Assembly (NCBI RefSeq): GCF_030219325.1
Contig: NZ_CP126625.1
Location: forward strand, 1,972,857 to 2,036,856
DNA length: 64,000 nt
Origin: Geothrix sp.
GTDB lineage: Bacteria; Acidobacteriota; Holophagae; Holophagales; Holophagaceae
Reading direction: 5' to 3'
Below the pieces are notes generated by a model. That model did not search any database and was not told the DNA's origin. It was given only the letters and a program-made list of their open reading frames with translations. How positions within the stretch are numbered: position 1 is the first letter of the stretch; every line of letters starts with the position of its first letter. Of the stretch, positions 33,502 through 43,041 are shown piece by piece. The position numbers and the translations under genes were made by a program.

Positions 33502-35436
33502 ATGTCCCGGCTCAAGAGCATGGTGCTGTGGAAGTCGATCCTTCTGACCACCCTTTGCGCCCTGGCCATCTTCGGCCTCTGGTGGTGGGGGCTCGTCCAC
33601 TCCGTGGAGACCCAGGGCCAGGCCCGCGCTGAGGGCTCCCTGGCCCAGGTCCAGCAGATCATCACCCGCGAGTTCCTGAGGGCCGAAGAGACCGGAACCG
33701 CCTTCGGCCTGTGGTGGACCCGGGAGGAGGGCCGCCTGGATGGCCCCGGCAGCCTCCAGAGCGTCATCCCCTTCCTGGAGAAGGGCGCCATCATCACGAA
33801 CCTCATCCTCAGCCGCGAGGATGGGGATTCCGCCTGCGTCGTGCGGAAGGACGGGGCCTGGAACCTGGTGCTCTTCAAGGGCGGCCGGAATCCCAGGCGC
33901 TACCTGGTGCAGCAGGGCCGCTGGGTGCCGGGCCCCATCGACGGACGGGAGGTCTACGAGGCCCGCGAACGCCACTGGTACCGGTTCGGGGCGGCCCAGA
34001 CGGCCCCGGCCTGGACCCCGGAGGCCTACCGGTACTACACCTCCACCGTGGCGGGGTTCACCTTCACGGTCCCCGTCCGCAATGCCCGGGGGGCCCTGGT
34101 GGGCGTCGTCGGCGTGGATGTCTCCCTGGAGGAGCTGACCCACCTGATCTGGGAGAACCGGCCCACCCCGGGTTCCCGGATGATCGCCACGGACCCCGCC
34201 GGCCGCCTGCTCGTGCCCCCGCGCCTGCCCGGGATGCTGGATCAGGGCACCCGGTTCCGGAACCAGCTGGCCGCCCTCTCCCCGGGGCCCAGGGGCGACC
34301 TGCTGATGGGGACCGTGGCCGCGCCGCCCGGGGAGGGGCTCACCTTCCTCGATGCCGGCAAGTCCTATGTGAGCGCCTCGGGCACCTATGCCACCAAGGG
34401 AGAGCCCCGCATGAACCTCCACATGGCCATCCCAACGGAGGATCTCTTTCCCGGCCAGCGGCGCTTCGCGGTCTTCACCTTCCTCCTGGCCCTGGCCGCG
34501 GTCCTCGGCGTGGCCTGGACCATGCTGGACCTCCACCAGCGCGTGGTGCGACCCATGAGCCAGCTGGCCAAGTCGGCGACCTCGTCCCCGGGGGATTCCG
34601 CCGAGGCCATGGACTTCGATTCCGACATCTGGGAGCTGCAGCGCGTCGGTGAGAAGCTGCGCCTGGCGGGCCGGGCCGACCGCGAGCGGGAGCGCCTGCT
34701 GCATCAGGTGGAACACAGCCAGCGCGTGGACTCCGTGGGGATGCTGGCCCCGGGCATCGTCCATGACGTGAACAACCAGCTGACCATGGTGCTGGGCCAG
34801 ATCACCATCTGCCAGACCCTCCTCGAAGCCCACCCCGAGCTGCAGCCGCACCTCCACGCGGCCGAGGGCGCCACCATCAAGTGCGCAGAGGTGCTCCGCG
34901 CGCTCATGGATTACAGCCGGCCCGACCTGGGCCGCCGGGAACAGCTGAGCCTGAACGTCGTGGTGCAGGAGGCAGCCGCGCTCCTGCGGCGGGTGCTGGG
35001 GAGGGCCGTCCGGATCGAGACGGAGCTTGCCCCCGACCTTCCCCTGCTGTTCGGCGAGCCGGTGAAGCTCCAGCAGGTGCTGGTGAACCTGGGGCTGAAC
35101 GCCCGCGACGCCATGCCCGATGGCGGGCTGCTCCTGCTGCGGACCTGCCGGGCCGGCGACGGCGCCTGCCTGGAGGTGAAGGACGGCGGCTGCGGCATGA
35201 GCGAAGAGGTGAAGCAGCGGGTCTTCGAGCCCTTCTTCACCACCAAGGAGGCGGGCAAGGGCACGGGCCTGGGGCTATCCATGGTCGCCAACATCGTCGC
35301 CGCCCACGGCGGGCAGATCCAAGTCGAATCCGAACCCGGCACCGGCACCCGCTTCCGCATCGAATTCCCCCCTTCCCTGCGCAAGCGGTCAGGCTTGGCA
35401 GGCGAGGTGGCGGATCTGGAATCGACCGGGGCCTAG
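33502..35436 (+). CDS. Membrane sensor histidine kinase with extracytoplasmic Cache domain
   Basis: 644 residues. One TM near 10-30, a periplasmic Cache-like sensor (about 35-315, with YYTSTVAGFTFTVPVRNARGALVGVVGVDVSL), a second TM near 325-347, a HAMP-like stretch, HisKA with phospho-acceptor His about 421 (IVHDVNNQLT) and a HATPase_c with N box NLGLNARDAMPDGG and G boxes KDGGCGM and GTGLGLS. Autophosphorylating sensor; no response regulator is adjacent, so an orphan kinase. An AT-rich promoter-like stretch lies at 33310-33420. Confidence 0.9.
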   Translation: MSRLKSMVLWKSILLTTLCALAIFGLWWWGLVHSVETQGQARAEGSLAQVQQIITREFLRAEETGTAFGLWWTREEGRLDGPGSLQSVIPFLEKGAIITNLILSREDGDSACVVRKDGAWNLVLFKGGRNPRRYLVQQGRWVPGPIDGREVYEARERHWYRFGAAQTAPAWTPEAYRYYTSTVAGFTFTVPVRNARGALVGVVGVDVSLEELTHLIWENRPTPGSRMIATDPAGRLLVPPRLPGMLDQGTRFRNQLAALSPGPRGDLLMGTVAAPPGEGLTFLDAGKSYVSASGTYATKGEPRMNLHMAIPTEDLFPGQRRFAVFTFLLALAAVLGVAWTMLDLHQRVVRPMSQLAKSATSSPGDSAEAMDFDSDIWELQRVGEKLRLAGRADRERERLLHQVEHSQRVDSVGMLAPGIVHDVNNQLTMVLGQITICQTLLEAHPELQPHLHAAEGATIKCAEVLRALMDYSRPDLGRREQLSLNVVVQEAAALLRRVLGRAVRIETELAPDLPLLFGEPVKLQQVLVNLGLNARDAMPDGGLLLLRTCRAGDGACLEVKDGGCGMSEEVKQRVFEPFFTTKEAGKGTGLGLSMVANIVAAHGGQIQVESEPGTGTRFRIEFPPSLRKRSGLAGEVADLESTGA

Positions 35437-35448
35437 ACCCGGTACTAC

Positions 35449-38400
35449 TCAGCGCTTGGGATAGGCCGGCACCGCCGGGAAGGCCGGGGTGGGATTCTCC
35501 TTGAGCTGCTTGAGGAGGGTCGCGATGCCCACTTCAAGCTGCGGGTCGCGGCCCTGCATGAGGCTGGCGGGATCGTTCTCCACGGTGAGGTCGGGGTCGG
35601 CGCCATGGTTCTCCACCCACCACTTGCCTTCGCGGCCGTAGAAGCCGTTGTTGCTCTGCTCCACGGTGCCGCCATCCAGCGTGAACTGGGTGTTGATGAT
35701 GCCCACCAGGCCGCCCCAGCTGGGGACGCCCACGATGGTGCCCAGGTTGCGGGCCTTCACGTGCATGAGGAAGGCCTCGCCGTCGCTGCCGTTCTGCTCG
35801 TTGGTGAGGAAGACGTAGCGGCCGTCCGAGGCGGTGTTGGGATAGCGGAAGGGCTCGACGCCGCGCATGACGTTGAAGCCCACCTGCTTGCGCTCCAGCT
35901 TGTCGATCATGAAGTATTCGGTCCAGCCGCCGCCGTTGCCGCGCACGTCGATGACGATGCCCTTCTTGTAGCGGAAGGCGCGCCAGTACTTGTCGAACTG
36001 GCCGATGTTCTGGTCGCCCATGGCCGTGATGTGCATGTAACCCAGCTGGCCGTTGGAGGCCTTGTCCACGGTGGCGATGTTGCCCGCGATCCAGCGGTGG
36101 TAGCGCAGGTCCCAGTCGTTCGGCACGGGCTCCACCTCGACGGTGCGGGCGCCTTCCATCGTGGGCCTGGCGTTCACGGTGAGCGTCACCTTCTGGCCCT
36201 TGATGACCTGCAGCCGGGCCTGGATGGCGTCAGGGGCGCGCAGGGGCTTGCCGTCGATGGCGAGCAGGTACTCGCCCTCCTTCACCTTGGGCGCGGGGTC
36301 CGCCAAGGGGGCCTTGAGGTCCCGGGCATAGGCCGTGGGGCCATACACCTTGGCGAACTTGTAGACGCCGTTCTCTGCGGTGAAATCGGCACCCAGCAGG
36401 CCCGGGAAGACCGGGTTCGGCAGGGGCCGGCCCGGACCGGCGTCGCCGCCGCCCACGTAGGTGTGGCTCACGCACAGCTCGCCCACCATCTGGCTCAGCA
36501 GCCAGTTCAGCTCCTGCCGGGAGTTCAGCTCCGGCAGCCAGGCGCGGAACTTGGCGCCGATGGCGTTCCAGTCGTTGCCGTTCATGTCCTTGTCATAGAA
36601 GAAGTCCCGGTACCAGCGCCAGGTGTCCTCGAAGATCTGCTTCCACTCGGCGCGGGGATCCACGGTCATGGTCATGCGCTCCAGGTCCAGCTTCTCCGGC
36701 AGGACCTTGGTGGTGAACACGGCGGCAGCCTCGCCGGTGTGGAAGTTCGGGCCCTTGCGGATGAGGAGCCGCTTGCCTTCGGCGTCGAAGACCCAGTCGC
36801 TCACGGGCTCCACCAGCACGGCCTCCTTGTCCTTCTTGGCGGCGGGATCGTAGAGATGCAGCTTCCACTTCTCCGCGCCGCGGGGTCCGTAGAGCTCCTC
36901 CACCACGCTGTCGTCCCAGCCCTCGACCTCGTCCCAGCCCACGAGGCCCCTGCCGGCCTTGAGGTGGAACAGGTTGCCGGGCTTCACGGGCAGCGGCGCG
37001 ATGCGCTCCGCCAGGCCGGCCACGTCGATGCGGAAGGCGTTGCTGGCGGACGCCGAGGACGCAGCCTTGTCCTCGCCGGCCTTCAGCTTCACGGCCATGA
37101 CCTGCACCGGCGCGGACTGGATGTGGTTGTCCTGGCTGGGGTCGAGGCGGGTCTGGAAGTTGCTGTAGCTGAGGAAGTAGAGGGTGCTGCCATCGAGATC
37201 GAAGCGGGGGTTCAGGCAGTCGTAGAACCCGTCCGTCAGGGTGACCTTCTGCTTCGAGGCGAGGTTGAAGAGGTGGATGCGGCTGTTGTGGTTGGGTTCC
37301 ACGAAGCTGTAGGCGACCCACTGGGAATCCGGCGCCCAGGCGTAGTCGCTTGCTTCCCAGGTGAACTGGTCGTTCTTCAGCTCATGGGACTCGTCCACCT
37401 TGGTGAGCTTCTTCGTGGGCACGTCCATGACATAGAGGGCGAAGCTCTTGTCGCCGAAGAGGACCTTGGTGCCGTCGGGGCTCCACTCCAGGTGGTAGAG
37501 GGCGGTCTTCAGGCCCGTGGGGATGCGCTCCGCGACGCCGTCCACGGGCTGGACAACCAGGTCGTAGTCGCCGCTGGCATCGCTGAAGTAGGCCACGCGC
37601 TTGCCGTCCGGCGACAGGCGGGGCATGCGCTCCCGCACCCCCGGCGTCTTCGTGAGGTTCTGGGCGGGCTTGGTCGCATCCGTGGGCAGGAGGAACACCT
37701 CGCCCCGGGCCTCGAACACGGCCTGCCCGGCCGCGAGGCTCATGGCCTGGATCCAGTCCTTGGGATTCACGGGCCGGGGCGCGGCCTTCCAGCCGTCGCT
37801 GCTGGTGGTCACGGGCACGAGCCGCACGGCCTTGGTGGCCAGGTCCAGGGCCTGCAGGTGGCCGCCCTGCACGAAGACCACGGTACGGCCATCGGTGCTG
37901 GGCTGCTGGGCGTCGAAGTCCTTGAGGTCGGTCAGGGGCTCCACGGCCTTCGTGGCGGGATCCACCGCGTAGAGATTGGTGATGCCGGTGGTGCCGCGAT
38001 CGGATTCGAAGATGACCTTGCCGCCGGCCCAGATGGGGGCGCCGTTGCGGCCCACGAAGTCCGTGAGCTTCTCGAAGCGCCCGCTCTTCAGGTCCGCCAG
38101 CCACAGGTCCGGATGGTCGCCGCCCTTGTAGCGCTTCCAGTAGTACTCGGCCCGCCCCTTGGCGTTGTAGGCGAAGCGCTGGCCATCGGGGGACAGCGTG
38201 CCCGAGGTGCCGCGCGGGATCGGCAGGGCCTCGGGCTGGTGGCCCTCGAGGTCCACGGTGAAGAAGCGCTCCACGGGGCGGCGGTCAAAGTCCGCGACGG
38301 TCTTGAAGAGCACCTTCTTGCCATCGGGCGTCCAGCCCTGCACGGTGGCGCCGCCACCCCAGGTGAGACGCTTCGGTGCGCCGCCCTCCGCGGGCATCAC

Positions 38401-38664
38401 GTAGACCTGGTTGCCGCCGTCGTACTGGCCGGTGAAGGCGATCCACTTGCCATCGGGGCTGAACCGGGCGGCGGTCTCCACGCCGGGATGGGTGCTGAGG
38501 CGCCGCGCCGGGCCGCCTTTGAGGGAGCCGAGCCAGAGGTCGTCCTCCCAGGTGAACACCACGCGGTCGCCGTTCACGTCCGGTGAGCTGACGAAGCGGG
38601 GGGTGCGGTCCTGGGCCACGAGACCACAGGCGAGGACCAGCAGGAGGGAAGCGCGGCTCAGCAT
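35449..38664 (-). CDS. Tricorn-like protease (S41 family), exported
   Basis: 1071 residues from ATG 38664, preceded by GGAG; earlier in-frame starts have no signal peptide, whereas this one gives MLSRASLLLVLACGLVAQ. N-terminal beta-propeller repeats (PDGKWIAFTG, PDGKKVLFKT, PDGKRVAYFS), a second propeller, PDZ region (LLAIDGKPLR) and the S41 catalytic core with IDVRGNGGG and nucleophile Ser in NGSDGE near 957. It should cut short peptides produced by other proteases, here in the periplasm. Confidence 0.92.
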   Translation of the reverse strand: MLSRASLLLVLACGLVAQDRTPRFVSSPDVNGDRVVFTWEDDLWLGSLKGGPARRLSTHPGVETAARFSPDGKWIAFTGQYDGGNQVYVMPAEGGAPKRLTWGGGATVQGWTPDGKKVLFKTVADFDRRPVERFFTVDLEGHQPEALPIPRGTSGTLSPDGQRFAYNAKGRAEYYWKRYKGGDHPDLWLADLKSGRFEKLTDFVGRNGAPIWAGGKVIFESDRGTTGITNLYAVDPATKAVEPLTDLKDFDAQQPSTDGRTVVFVQGGHLQALDLATKAVRLVPVTTSSDGWKAAPRPVNPKDWIQAMSLAAGQAVFEARGEVFLLPTDATKPAQNLTKTPGVRERMPRLSPDGKRVAYFSDASGDYDLVVQPVDGVAERIPTGLKTALYHLEWSPDGTKVLFGDKSFALYVMDVPTKKLTKVDESHELKNDQFTWEASDYAWAPDSQWVAYSFVEPNHNSRIHLFNLASKQKVTLTDGFYDCLNPRFDLDGSTLYFLSYSNFQTRLDPSQDNHIQSAPVQVMAVKLKAGEDKAASSASASNAFRIDVAGLAERIAPLPVKPGNLFHLKAGRGLVGWDEVEGWDDSVVEELYGPRGAEKWKLHLYDPAAKKDKEAVLVEPVSDWVFDAEGKRLLIRKGPNFHTGEAAAVFTTKVLPEKLDLERMTMTVDPRAEWKQIFEDTWRWYRDFFYDKDMNGNDWNAIGAKFRAWLPELNSRQELNWLLSQMVGELCVSHTYVGGGDAGPGRPLPNPVFPGLLGADFTAENGVYKFAKVYGPTAYARDLKAPLADPAPKVKEGEYLLAIDGKPLRAPDAIQARLQVIKGQKVTLTVNARPTMEGARTVEVEPVPNDWDLRYHRWIAGNIATVDKASNGQLGYMHITAMGDQNIGQFDKYWRAFRYKKGIVIDVRGNGGGWTEYFMIDKLERKQVGFNVMRGVEPFRYPNTASDGRYVFLTNEQNGSDGEAFLMHVKARNLGTIVGVPSWGGLVGIINTQFTLDGGTVEQSNNGFYGREGKWWVENHGADPDLTVENDPASLMQGRDPQLEVGIATLLKQLKENPTPAFPAVPAYPKR

Positions 38665-38797
38665 CAAAGACTCCGAGAACGGGTCCACCACTATACATCG
38701 TTTAACGAGGAGCCAGCTCTCCGGCTCGCCCCACCTTCCGCCCCAGCCTTGTGCAACCCCGGGGCCGGTGCTAGCTTGGCTGATCCCAGTAGCCGCC

Positions 38798-38860
38798 ATG
38801 ACACCTTCCGCCCGCCTCATCCCTGCCGCCATCGCGATTATTTCGCGCGAGGGGGCATAG
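38798..38860 (+). CDS. ilvA leader peptide (20 codons)
   Basis: Small ORF ATG 38798 to TAG 38858-38860. Ile codons at positions 8, 12, 14 and 15 cluster directly over a hairpin (CGCGA-TTATT-TCGCG, 38833-38847). It precedes a strong terminator and the threonine dehydratase gene, the arrangement of amino-acid attenuators. No close Shine-Dalgarno is obvious (AGCCGCC). Confidence 0.65.
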   Translation: MTPSARLIPAAIAIISREGA

Positions 38861-38921
38861 GCCGGATCTCATCCCGATTCCAAGCCACCCCCCGCACCAT
38901 CAGGTCGGGGGGTTCTTCTTT
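38833..38921 (+). promoter_or_regulatory. Probable isoleucine transcription attenuator of ilvA
   Basis: Three alternative structures: hairpin 1:2 at 38833-38847; G-run 38851-38856 able to pair with the C-run 38888-38893 (antiterminator); and the terminator 38887-38913. A ribosome stalled on the Ile codons would block hairpin 1:2 and favour the antiterminator. Inferred from sequence only. Confidence 0.6.
38887..38921 (+). terminator. Attenuator terminator hairpin
   Basis: ACCCCCCG (38887-38894) pairs with CGGGGGGT (38906-38913) plus an inner ACC/GGT, then TTCTTCTTT. It ends 15 bases before the ilvA start. Confidence 0.85.
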
Positions 38922-38935
38922 ATGCGGAGCCACCC

Positions 38936-40471
38936 TTGAATCAAGCCCCAGCCCCTTCCCGAGAGATCCTCGAACGCATCCTCACGGCCCTGGTCTACGA
39001 CGTGGCCATCGAATCGCCCCTGGAAGCGGCGCCGAAGCTGTCCGGCCGCGTGGGCAGCCCGGTGTGGCTGAAGCGGGAGGACCTGCAGCCGGTCTTCTCC
39101 TTCAAGCTGCGGGGGGCCTACAACAAGATGGCCCACCTCACGCCGGCGGCGCGGGAGCGGGGCGTCATCGCCGCCTCGGCCGGCAACCACGCCCAGGGCG
39201 TGGCCCTGGCGGCGCGGAAGCTGGGCTGCCAGGCGGTGATCGTCATGCCCGTCACCACGCCCGGCATCAAGGTGGACGCGGTGCGGACCCTGGGGGCGCA
39301 GGTGGTCCTGCACGGCGACTCCTTCGAGGAGGCCTATGCCCACTCCCAGGCCCTGGCCCAGTCCGAGGGCCGGGTCTACATCCACCCCTACGACGACCTC
39401 GATGTCATCGCCGGCCAGGGCACCATCGGCCTGGAGCTGCTGCGCCAGATGCCCCGGGGCATGCAGGCCGTCTTCGTACCTGTGGGCGGGGGCGGCCTCA
39501 TCGCGGGCATCGCCGCCTACCTCAAGCGCCTGCAGCCGGGCATCCGCATCATCGGCGTGGAGCCCGTGGATGCCGACGCCATGAGCCAGTCTCTGGCGGC
39601 GGGCCGCCGCGTGCGCCTGGACCGGGTGGGGCTCTTCGCCGACGGCGTGGCCGTCAGCCAGGTGGGTGAGCTCACCTTCGACCTCTGCCGCCAGTTCGTG
39701 GATGAGGTGGTGCTGGTGAACACGGACGAGATCTGCGCCGCCATCAAGGACGTGTTCGAGGAGACGCGCTCCGTGCTGGAACCCGCCGGGGCCCTGGCCG
39801 TGGCGGGGCTGAAGGCCTGGGCCGCGCGCCAGGGGCCTGACACAGACACCGGCAACCTGGTGGCCATCCTGTCGGGCGCCAACGCCAACTTCGACCGCCT
39901 GCGCTTCGTGGCGGAGCGTGCGGAGCTGGGCGAACGGCGCGAGGCCATCCTCGCCGTCACCATCCCCGAGCGGCCCGGCAGCTTCAAGGCCTTCTGCGAG
40001 CTCATCGGCCACCGCTCCATCACCGAGTTCAACTACCGCCTGGCGGACCCGCAGCAGGCCCACATCTTCGTGGGCCTGCAGATGGCGGACCGCTCGGAGC
40101 TGGAGCCCCTGCTGGCCCGCCTGCGGGCCGAGGGACTGGAAGCCCAGGACCTCAGCGACAACGAGATGGCCAAGCTCCACGTGCGCCACCTGGTGGGCGG
40201 CCGGGCGCCTGCAGCGACGGACGAGCGCATCTACCGCTTCGAGTTCCCGGAGCGCCCCGGCGCCCTGCTGCGCTTCCTGGAGCGCATGAGCCGCGGCTGG
40301 AACATCTCGCTCTTCCACTACCGCAACCACGGCGCCGACTACGGCCGCGTGCTGGCGGGCATCCAGGTGCCGCCCGGGGACCAGGCGGCCTTCCAGGCCT
40401 ACCTCGACGGCCTGGGCTACCGCTTCGTGGACGAGGGGGAGAACCCCGCCTACCGCTTGTTCCTGGCCTAG
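38936..40471 (+). CDS. ilvA: Threonine dehydratase (threonine ammonia-lyase), biosynthetic
   Basis: 511 residues, from TTG 38936 (no upstream in-frame ATG). PLP enzyme deaminating threonine to 2-oxobutanoate, first step of isoleucine synthesis. PLP-Lys motif FSFKLRGAYNKM near 55, SAGNHAQG near 82, tetraglycine loop GGGGLIAG near 184. Two C-terminal ACT-like regulatory domains (VTIPERPGSFKAFC and FEFPERPGALLRFL) indicate Ile feedback control. Its stop overlaps the convergent rsmE stop. Confidence 0.95.
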   Translation: MNQAPAPSREILERILTALVYDVAIESPLEAAPKLSGRVGSPVWLKREDLQPVFSFKLRGAYNKMAHLTPAARERGVIAASAGNHAQGVALAARKLGCQAVIVMPVTTPGIKVDAVRTLGAQVVLHGDSFEEAYAHSQALAQSEGRVYIHPYDDLDVIAGQGTIGLELLRQMPRGMQAVFVPVGGGGLIAGIAAYLKRLQPGIRIIGVEPVDADAMSQSLAAGRRVRLDRVGLFADGVAVSQVGELTFDLCRQFVDEVVLVNTDEICAAIKDVFEETRSVLEPAGALAVAGLKAWAARQGPDTDTGNLVAILSGANANFDRLRFVAERAELGERREAILAVTIPERPGSFKAFCELIGHRSITEFNYRLADPQQAHIFVGLQMADRSELEPLLARLRAEGLEAQDLSDNEMAKLHVRHLVGGRAPAATDERIYRFEFPERPGALLRFLERMSRGWNISLFHYRNHGADYGRVLAGIQVPPGDQAAFQAYLDGLGYRFVDEGENPAYRLFLA

Positions 40472-41166
40472 AACAACCTTCCCACCAACGTCGCCAGCGC
40501 GGTCTCGGTGCGGAGGATGCGCGGACCCAGGTCCAGGGGCTGCAGGCCCGCGTCCAGCAGGCTCTGCACCTCGGCGTCGATCCAGCCGCCTTCGGGGCCG
40601 ATGGCCAGGGTGATGGGAGCGGCCAGGGCCTTGGGGGCGGTCCCGCCGGTGCCCGGGTGGGCCAGCAGGCCCGTGCCGCCCGCCAGCAGGGCGGGCAGTT
40701 CATCCTCCACGAAGGGCCGGAAGAGCCGTGCCAGGCGCAGCTCGGGCAATACCGTGTCCTTGGCCTGCTCCAGGCCCAGGAGCAGCTGGTCGCGCAGGTT
40801 CTCGGGCCGCATCTTCGGGCTGGTCCAGTAGGCCTTCTCGACCTTCCAGGCATTGAGCAGCACCATGCGGGCCACGCCCAGGCTGGCGGCGGCGGCCACG
40901 ACGCGGTTGAGCACCTTCGGGCGCGGCACGGCGAGGACCAGGGTCAGCGGCAGCTTCGGGGGCGGGGTCAGGTCCAGCGTCAATGCCAGGTCCAGGACTC
41001 CCTCCTCCAGTCGCAGCACCCTGCCCCGGCCCATGGCCCCACCCAGCAGACCCACGGCCAGGTCGTCGCCGACCTGCGCGCGGTGCACCTCGCGCACGTG
41101 CTCGAGGCGCCGTCCGGTCAGGTGCGCCCGGTCCGGAGCGACCAGGTCCTCGGGGAGCAGCAGCAC
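40468..41166 (-). CDS. rsmE: 16S rRNA m3U1498 methyltransferase
   Basis: 232 residues from GTG 41166; the frame is open further upstream only because it runs through the GNAT gene. SPOUT motifs: AIGPEGGWIDAEVQ and RILRTETALATLVGRLF at the C-terminal knot. Methylates N3 of uridine 1498 in 16S rRNA. Third gene of a tight tfoX-like/GNAT/rsmE operon. Confidence 0.9.
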   Translation of the reverse strand: MLLLPEDLVAPDRAHLTGRRLEHVREVHRAQVGDDLAVGLLGGAMGRGRVLRLEEGVLDLALTLDLTPPPKLPLTLVLAVPRPKVLNRVVAAAASLGVARMVLLNAWKVEKAYWTSPKMRPENLRDQLLLGLEQAKDTVLPELRLARLFRPFVEDELPALLAGGTGLLAHPGTGGTAPKALAAPITLAIGPEGGWIDAEVQSLLDAGLQPLDLGPRILRTETALATLVGRLF

Positions 41167-41171
41167 CAGGT

Positions 41172-41696
41172 TCAGGAGAGGTCCTTGACCAGGATCAGGT
41201 CCCGGTCGATCTGCTGGCCGATCTGGAACACGTGGTCGCCCGCCTCGCGGAAACCCTGGCGGGCGTAGAAGGCCAGGGCCCGGTCGTTGTGCTCCCAGAC
41301 CCCCAGCCAGAGCACGTCGGCGCCCCAGGCCCGGGCCTGGATCACCGAGGCCTCCATGAGCGCGGCACCGAAGCCGCTGCCGTGAGCCTCGCGCAGCACA
41401 TAGATCCGCTGCAGCTCGACAGGGCGGACGCCGGTGACGCAGGGCTCCCGGTGGCCCAGGCGGAGCTGGGCGAAGCCGACGGGCCGCCCCTCGGCCTCCA
41501 GCACCAGGGCGGGACGGAAGGGATCCGCCAGTTCCGTGCGCTGGATGGCGTCGCCGTAGGCGTCCGCCAGGAAATTCGCCAGATCCTGGGACGAGCAGAT
41601 GGCCTCGAAGGTCTCGCGGAAGGTCTGCGCACCCAGTGCCGCCAGGGTCGGCGCATCGTCCAGCGTGGCGGGTCGGATGGTGAAGTCGGAGACCAT
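41172..41696 (-). CDS. GNAT-family N-acetyltransferase
   Basis: 174 residues with the GNAT fold: motif A IYVLREAHGSGFGAALMEA (acetyl-CoA pyrophosphate loop) near 92-110 and motif B WEHNDRALAFYARQGFREAG near 129-148. Resembles PaiA-like acetyltransferases acting on polyamines or proteins; acceptor unknown. Its TGA lies 5 nt from the rsmE start. Confidence 0.88.
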   Translation of the reverse strand: MVSDFTIRPATLDDAPTLAALGAQTFRETFEAICSSQDLANFLADAYGDAIQRTELADPFRPALVLEAEGRPVGFAQLRLGHREPCVTGVRPVELQRIYVLREAHGSGFGAALMEASVIQARAWGADVLWLGVWEHNDRALAFYARQGFREAGDHVFQIGQQIDRDLILVKDLS

Positions 41697-41699
41697 CGG

Positions 41700-42086
41700 C
41701 TACCTCTCCTTGGCGGTCTTGGCTTTGGACTTGGCTTTGGACTTGGCCTTCGGCTTCGCCTTCATGGCCACGGCGATGGCCCTGGCCATCCACTGGGCCA
41801 GCGCCTCCGGGTCCTCCAGCACTTCTTCGGGCAGCTCGTAGTACTGCATGGGCCGGTCCGGATCCCCGAAGGGCAGGAAGGGCCCCTTGCCCGCCGCCAC
41901 GAAGTCCGGGCGGTTGCTGTCGTCCACCTTGAAATAGATCACGCCATCATCGGCCAGGGCGAAGGCGCGGCCCTCCGCAAAGAAGGTCAGACCGCCGAAC
42001 ATGGGTCGGGTGGTGATCGGACGGATCTGCCCCAATTGCTCGAGGAGGTATGTGCGGAAGCTCACTGAGACGGCCATGGCGACCAT
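41700..42086 (-). CDS. TfoX N-terminal domain protein
   Basis: 128 residues from ATG 42086, chosen over 42077 for GGAAGG 4-5 nt upstream. The TfoX_N motif MFGGLTFFAEGRAFALADDGVIYFKVDD is clear near 30-56. The C terminus is a Lys/Ala repeat tail (AKPKAKSKAKSKAK). TfoX-like proteins are linked to competence in other bacteria, but standalone N-domains like this have no known role. First gene of the operon. Confidence 0.85.
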   Translation of the reverse strand: MVAMAVSVSFRTYLLEQLGQIRPITTRPMFGGLTFFAEGRAFALADDGVIYFKVDDSNRPDFVAAGKGPFLPFGDPDRPMQYYELPEEVLEDPEALAQWMARAIAVAMKAKPKAKSKAKSKAKTAKER

Positions 42087-42138
42087 GCTACCTTCCCTGA
42101 AGCTGGGCTGTCCCGGCGTCTTTTGACAGGATCCAGCC

Positions 42139-43041
42139 ATGCGGATCAACACGCTCGACGAGCTGCTCCTTGCCGTGAAGGATCGCCCCCGCAAGCGCCT
42201 GGTGGTGGCCTGGGCCAACGACGCCCACACCCTGGAGGCGGTGAACGCCGCCGTGGAGGCGGGCCTGGTGGAGGCCTTCCTGGTGGGTGACGAGCCGGTC
42301 ATGGCCAGGGGCTGCCAGGAGCTGGGCCTCCCGCGGGAGCGCTTCCGCATGACCCACGCCGCCACGGATCGCGATGCCGCAGCCAAGGCCGTGGCCATGG
42401 TCCGCTCGGGCGAGGCCGACCTGCTCATGAAGGGCCTGCTCAGCACGGAGCTGTACATGCGGGCCATCCTGAACAAGGAGCAGGGCCTCCTGGATCCCGG
42501 CGCCATCCTCAGCCACGTGACCGTGATGGAGCACCCGGGCCATCCCAAGCTCCTCATCGCCGGCGACGTGGCCGTGATCCCCGAACCCGAGTTCAAGGAG
42601 AAGGTGGCCATCCTGGGCTACCTGGTGAAGACCGCCAAGGCGCTGGGGATCGAGACGCCCAAGGTCGCGGTGCTGTCGGCCTCGGAGCAGGTGCAACCCA
42701 AGCTGCGCTCCAGCGCCGAGGCGGCCCTGCTCTCGAAGATGGCGGACCGGGGCCAGATCAAGGGAGCCTTCGTGGACGGCCCCATGGCCCTGGATGGTGC
42801 CATCGATCCCGATTCCGCCCGCATCAAGAGCATGGGCGGCCCCGTGGCCGGGGACGCGGACTGCCTGCTCTTCCCGAACCTCGAGGCGGGCAACACCTTC
42901 TACAAGGCCGGCACCAAGCTGGGCGGCGCCGAGATCGCCGCCGTGGTGGCCGGGGCCCGGGTCCCCTGCGTCCTCAGCAGCCGCGGCGACAGCGCCAAGA
43001 CCAAGCTCAGCTCCATCGCCCTGGCGGCCCTCCTCGCCTAG
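42139..43041 (+). CDS. ptb: Phosphate butyryl/acetyltransferase
   Basis: 300 residues of the PTA_PTB family, transferring an acyl group between CoA and phosphate. Motifs: LVVAWANDAHTLEA start, DLLMKGLLSTELYMRAIL near 95-112, and DGPMALDGAID...GDADCLLFPNLEAGNTFYKAGT toward the end, closest to butyryl-type enzymes. Ends directly abutting the convergent gene at 43042. Confidence 0.88.
   Translation: MRINTLDELLLAVKDRPRKRLVVAWANDAHTLEAVNAAVEAGLVEAFLVGDEPVMARGCQELGLPRERFRMTHAATDRDAAAKAVAMVRSGEADLLMKGLLSTELYMRAILNKEQGLLDPGAILSHVTVMEHPGHPKLLIAGDVAVIPEPEFKEKVAILGYLVKTAKALGIETPKVAVLSASEQVQPKLRSSAEAALLSKMADRGQIKGAFVDGPMALDGAIDPDSARIKSMGGPVAGDADCLLFPNLEAGNTFYKAGTKLGGAEIAAVVAGARVPCVLSSRGDSAKTKLSSIALAALLA

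Noticed and set aside
35605-38586. Very long + strand ORF opposite the tricorn-like protease (and similar ones at 43276-46251, 20066-21862, 18431-19963, 22155-24683)
   Set aside because: Low-complexity His/Gly/Ala/Val-rich translations typical of antisense frames of GC-rich genes; the opposite strand has clear domains.
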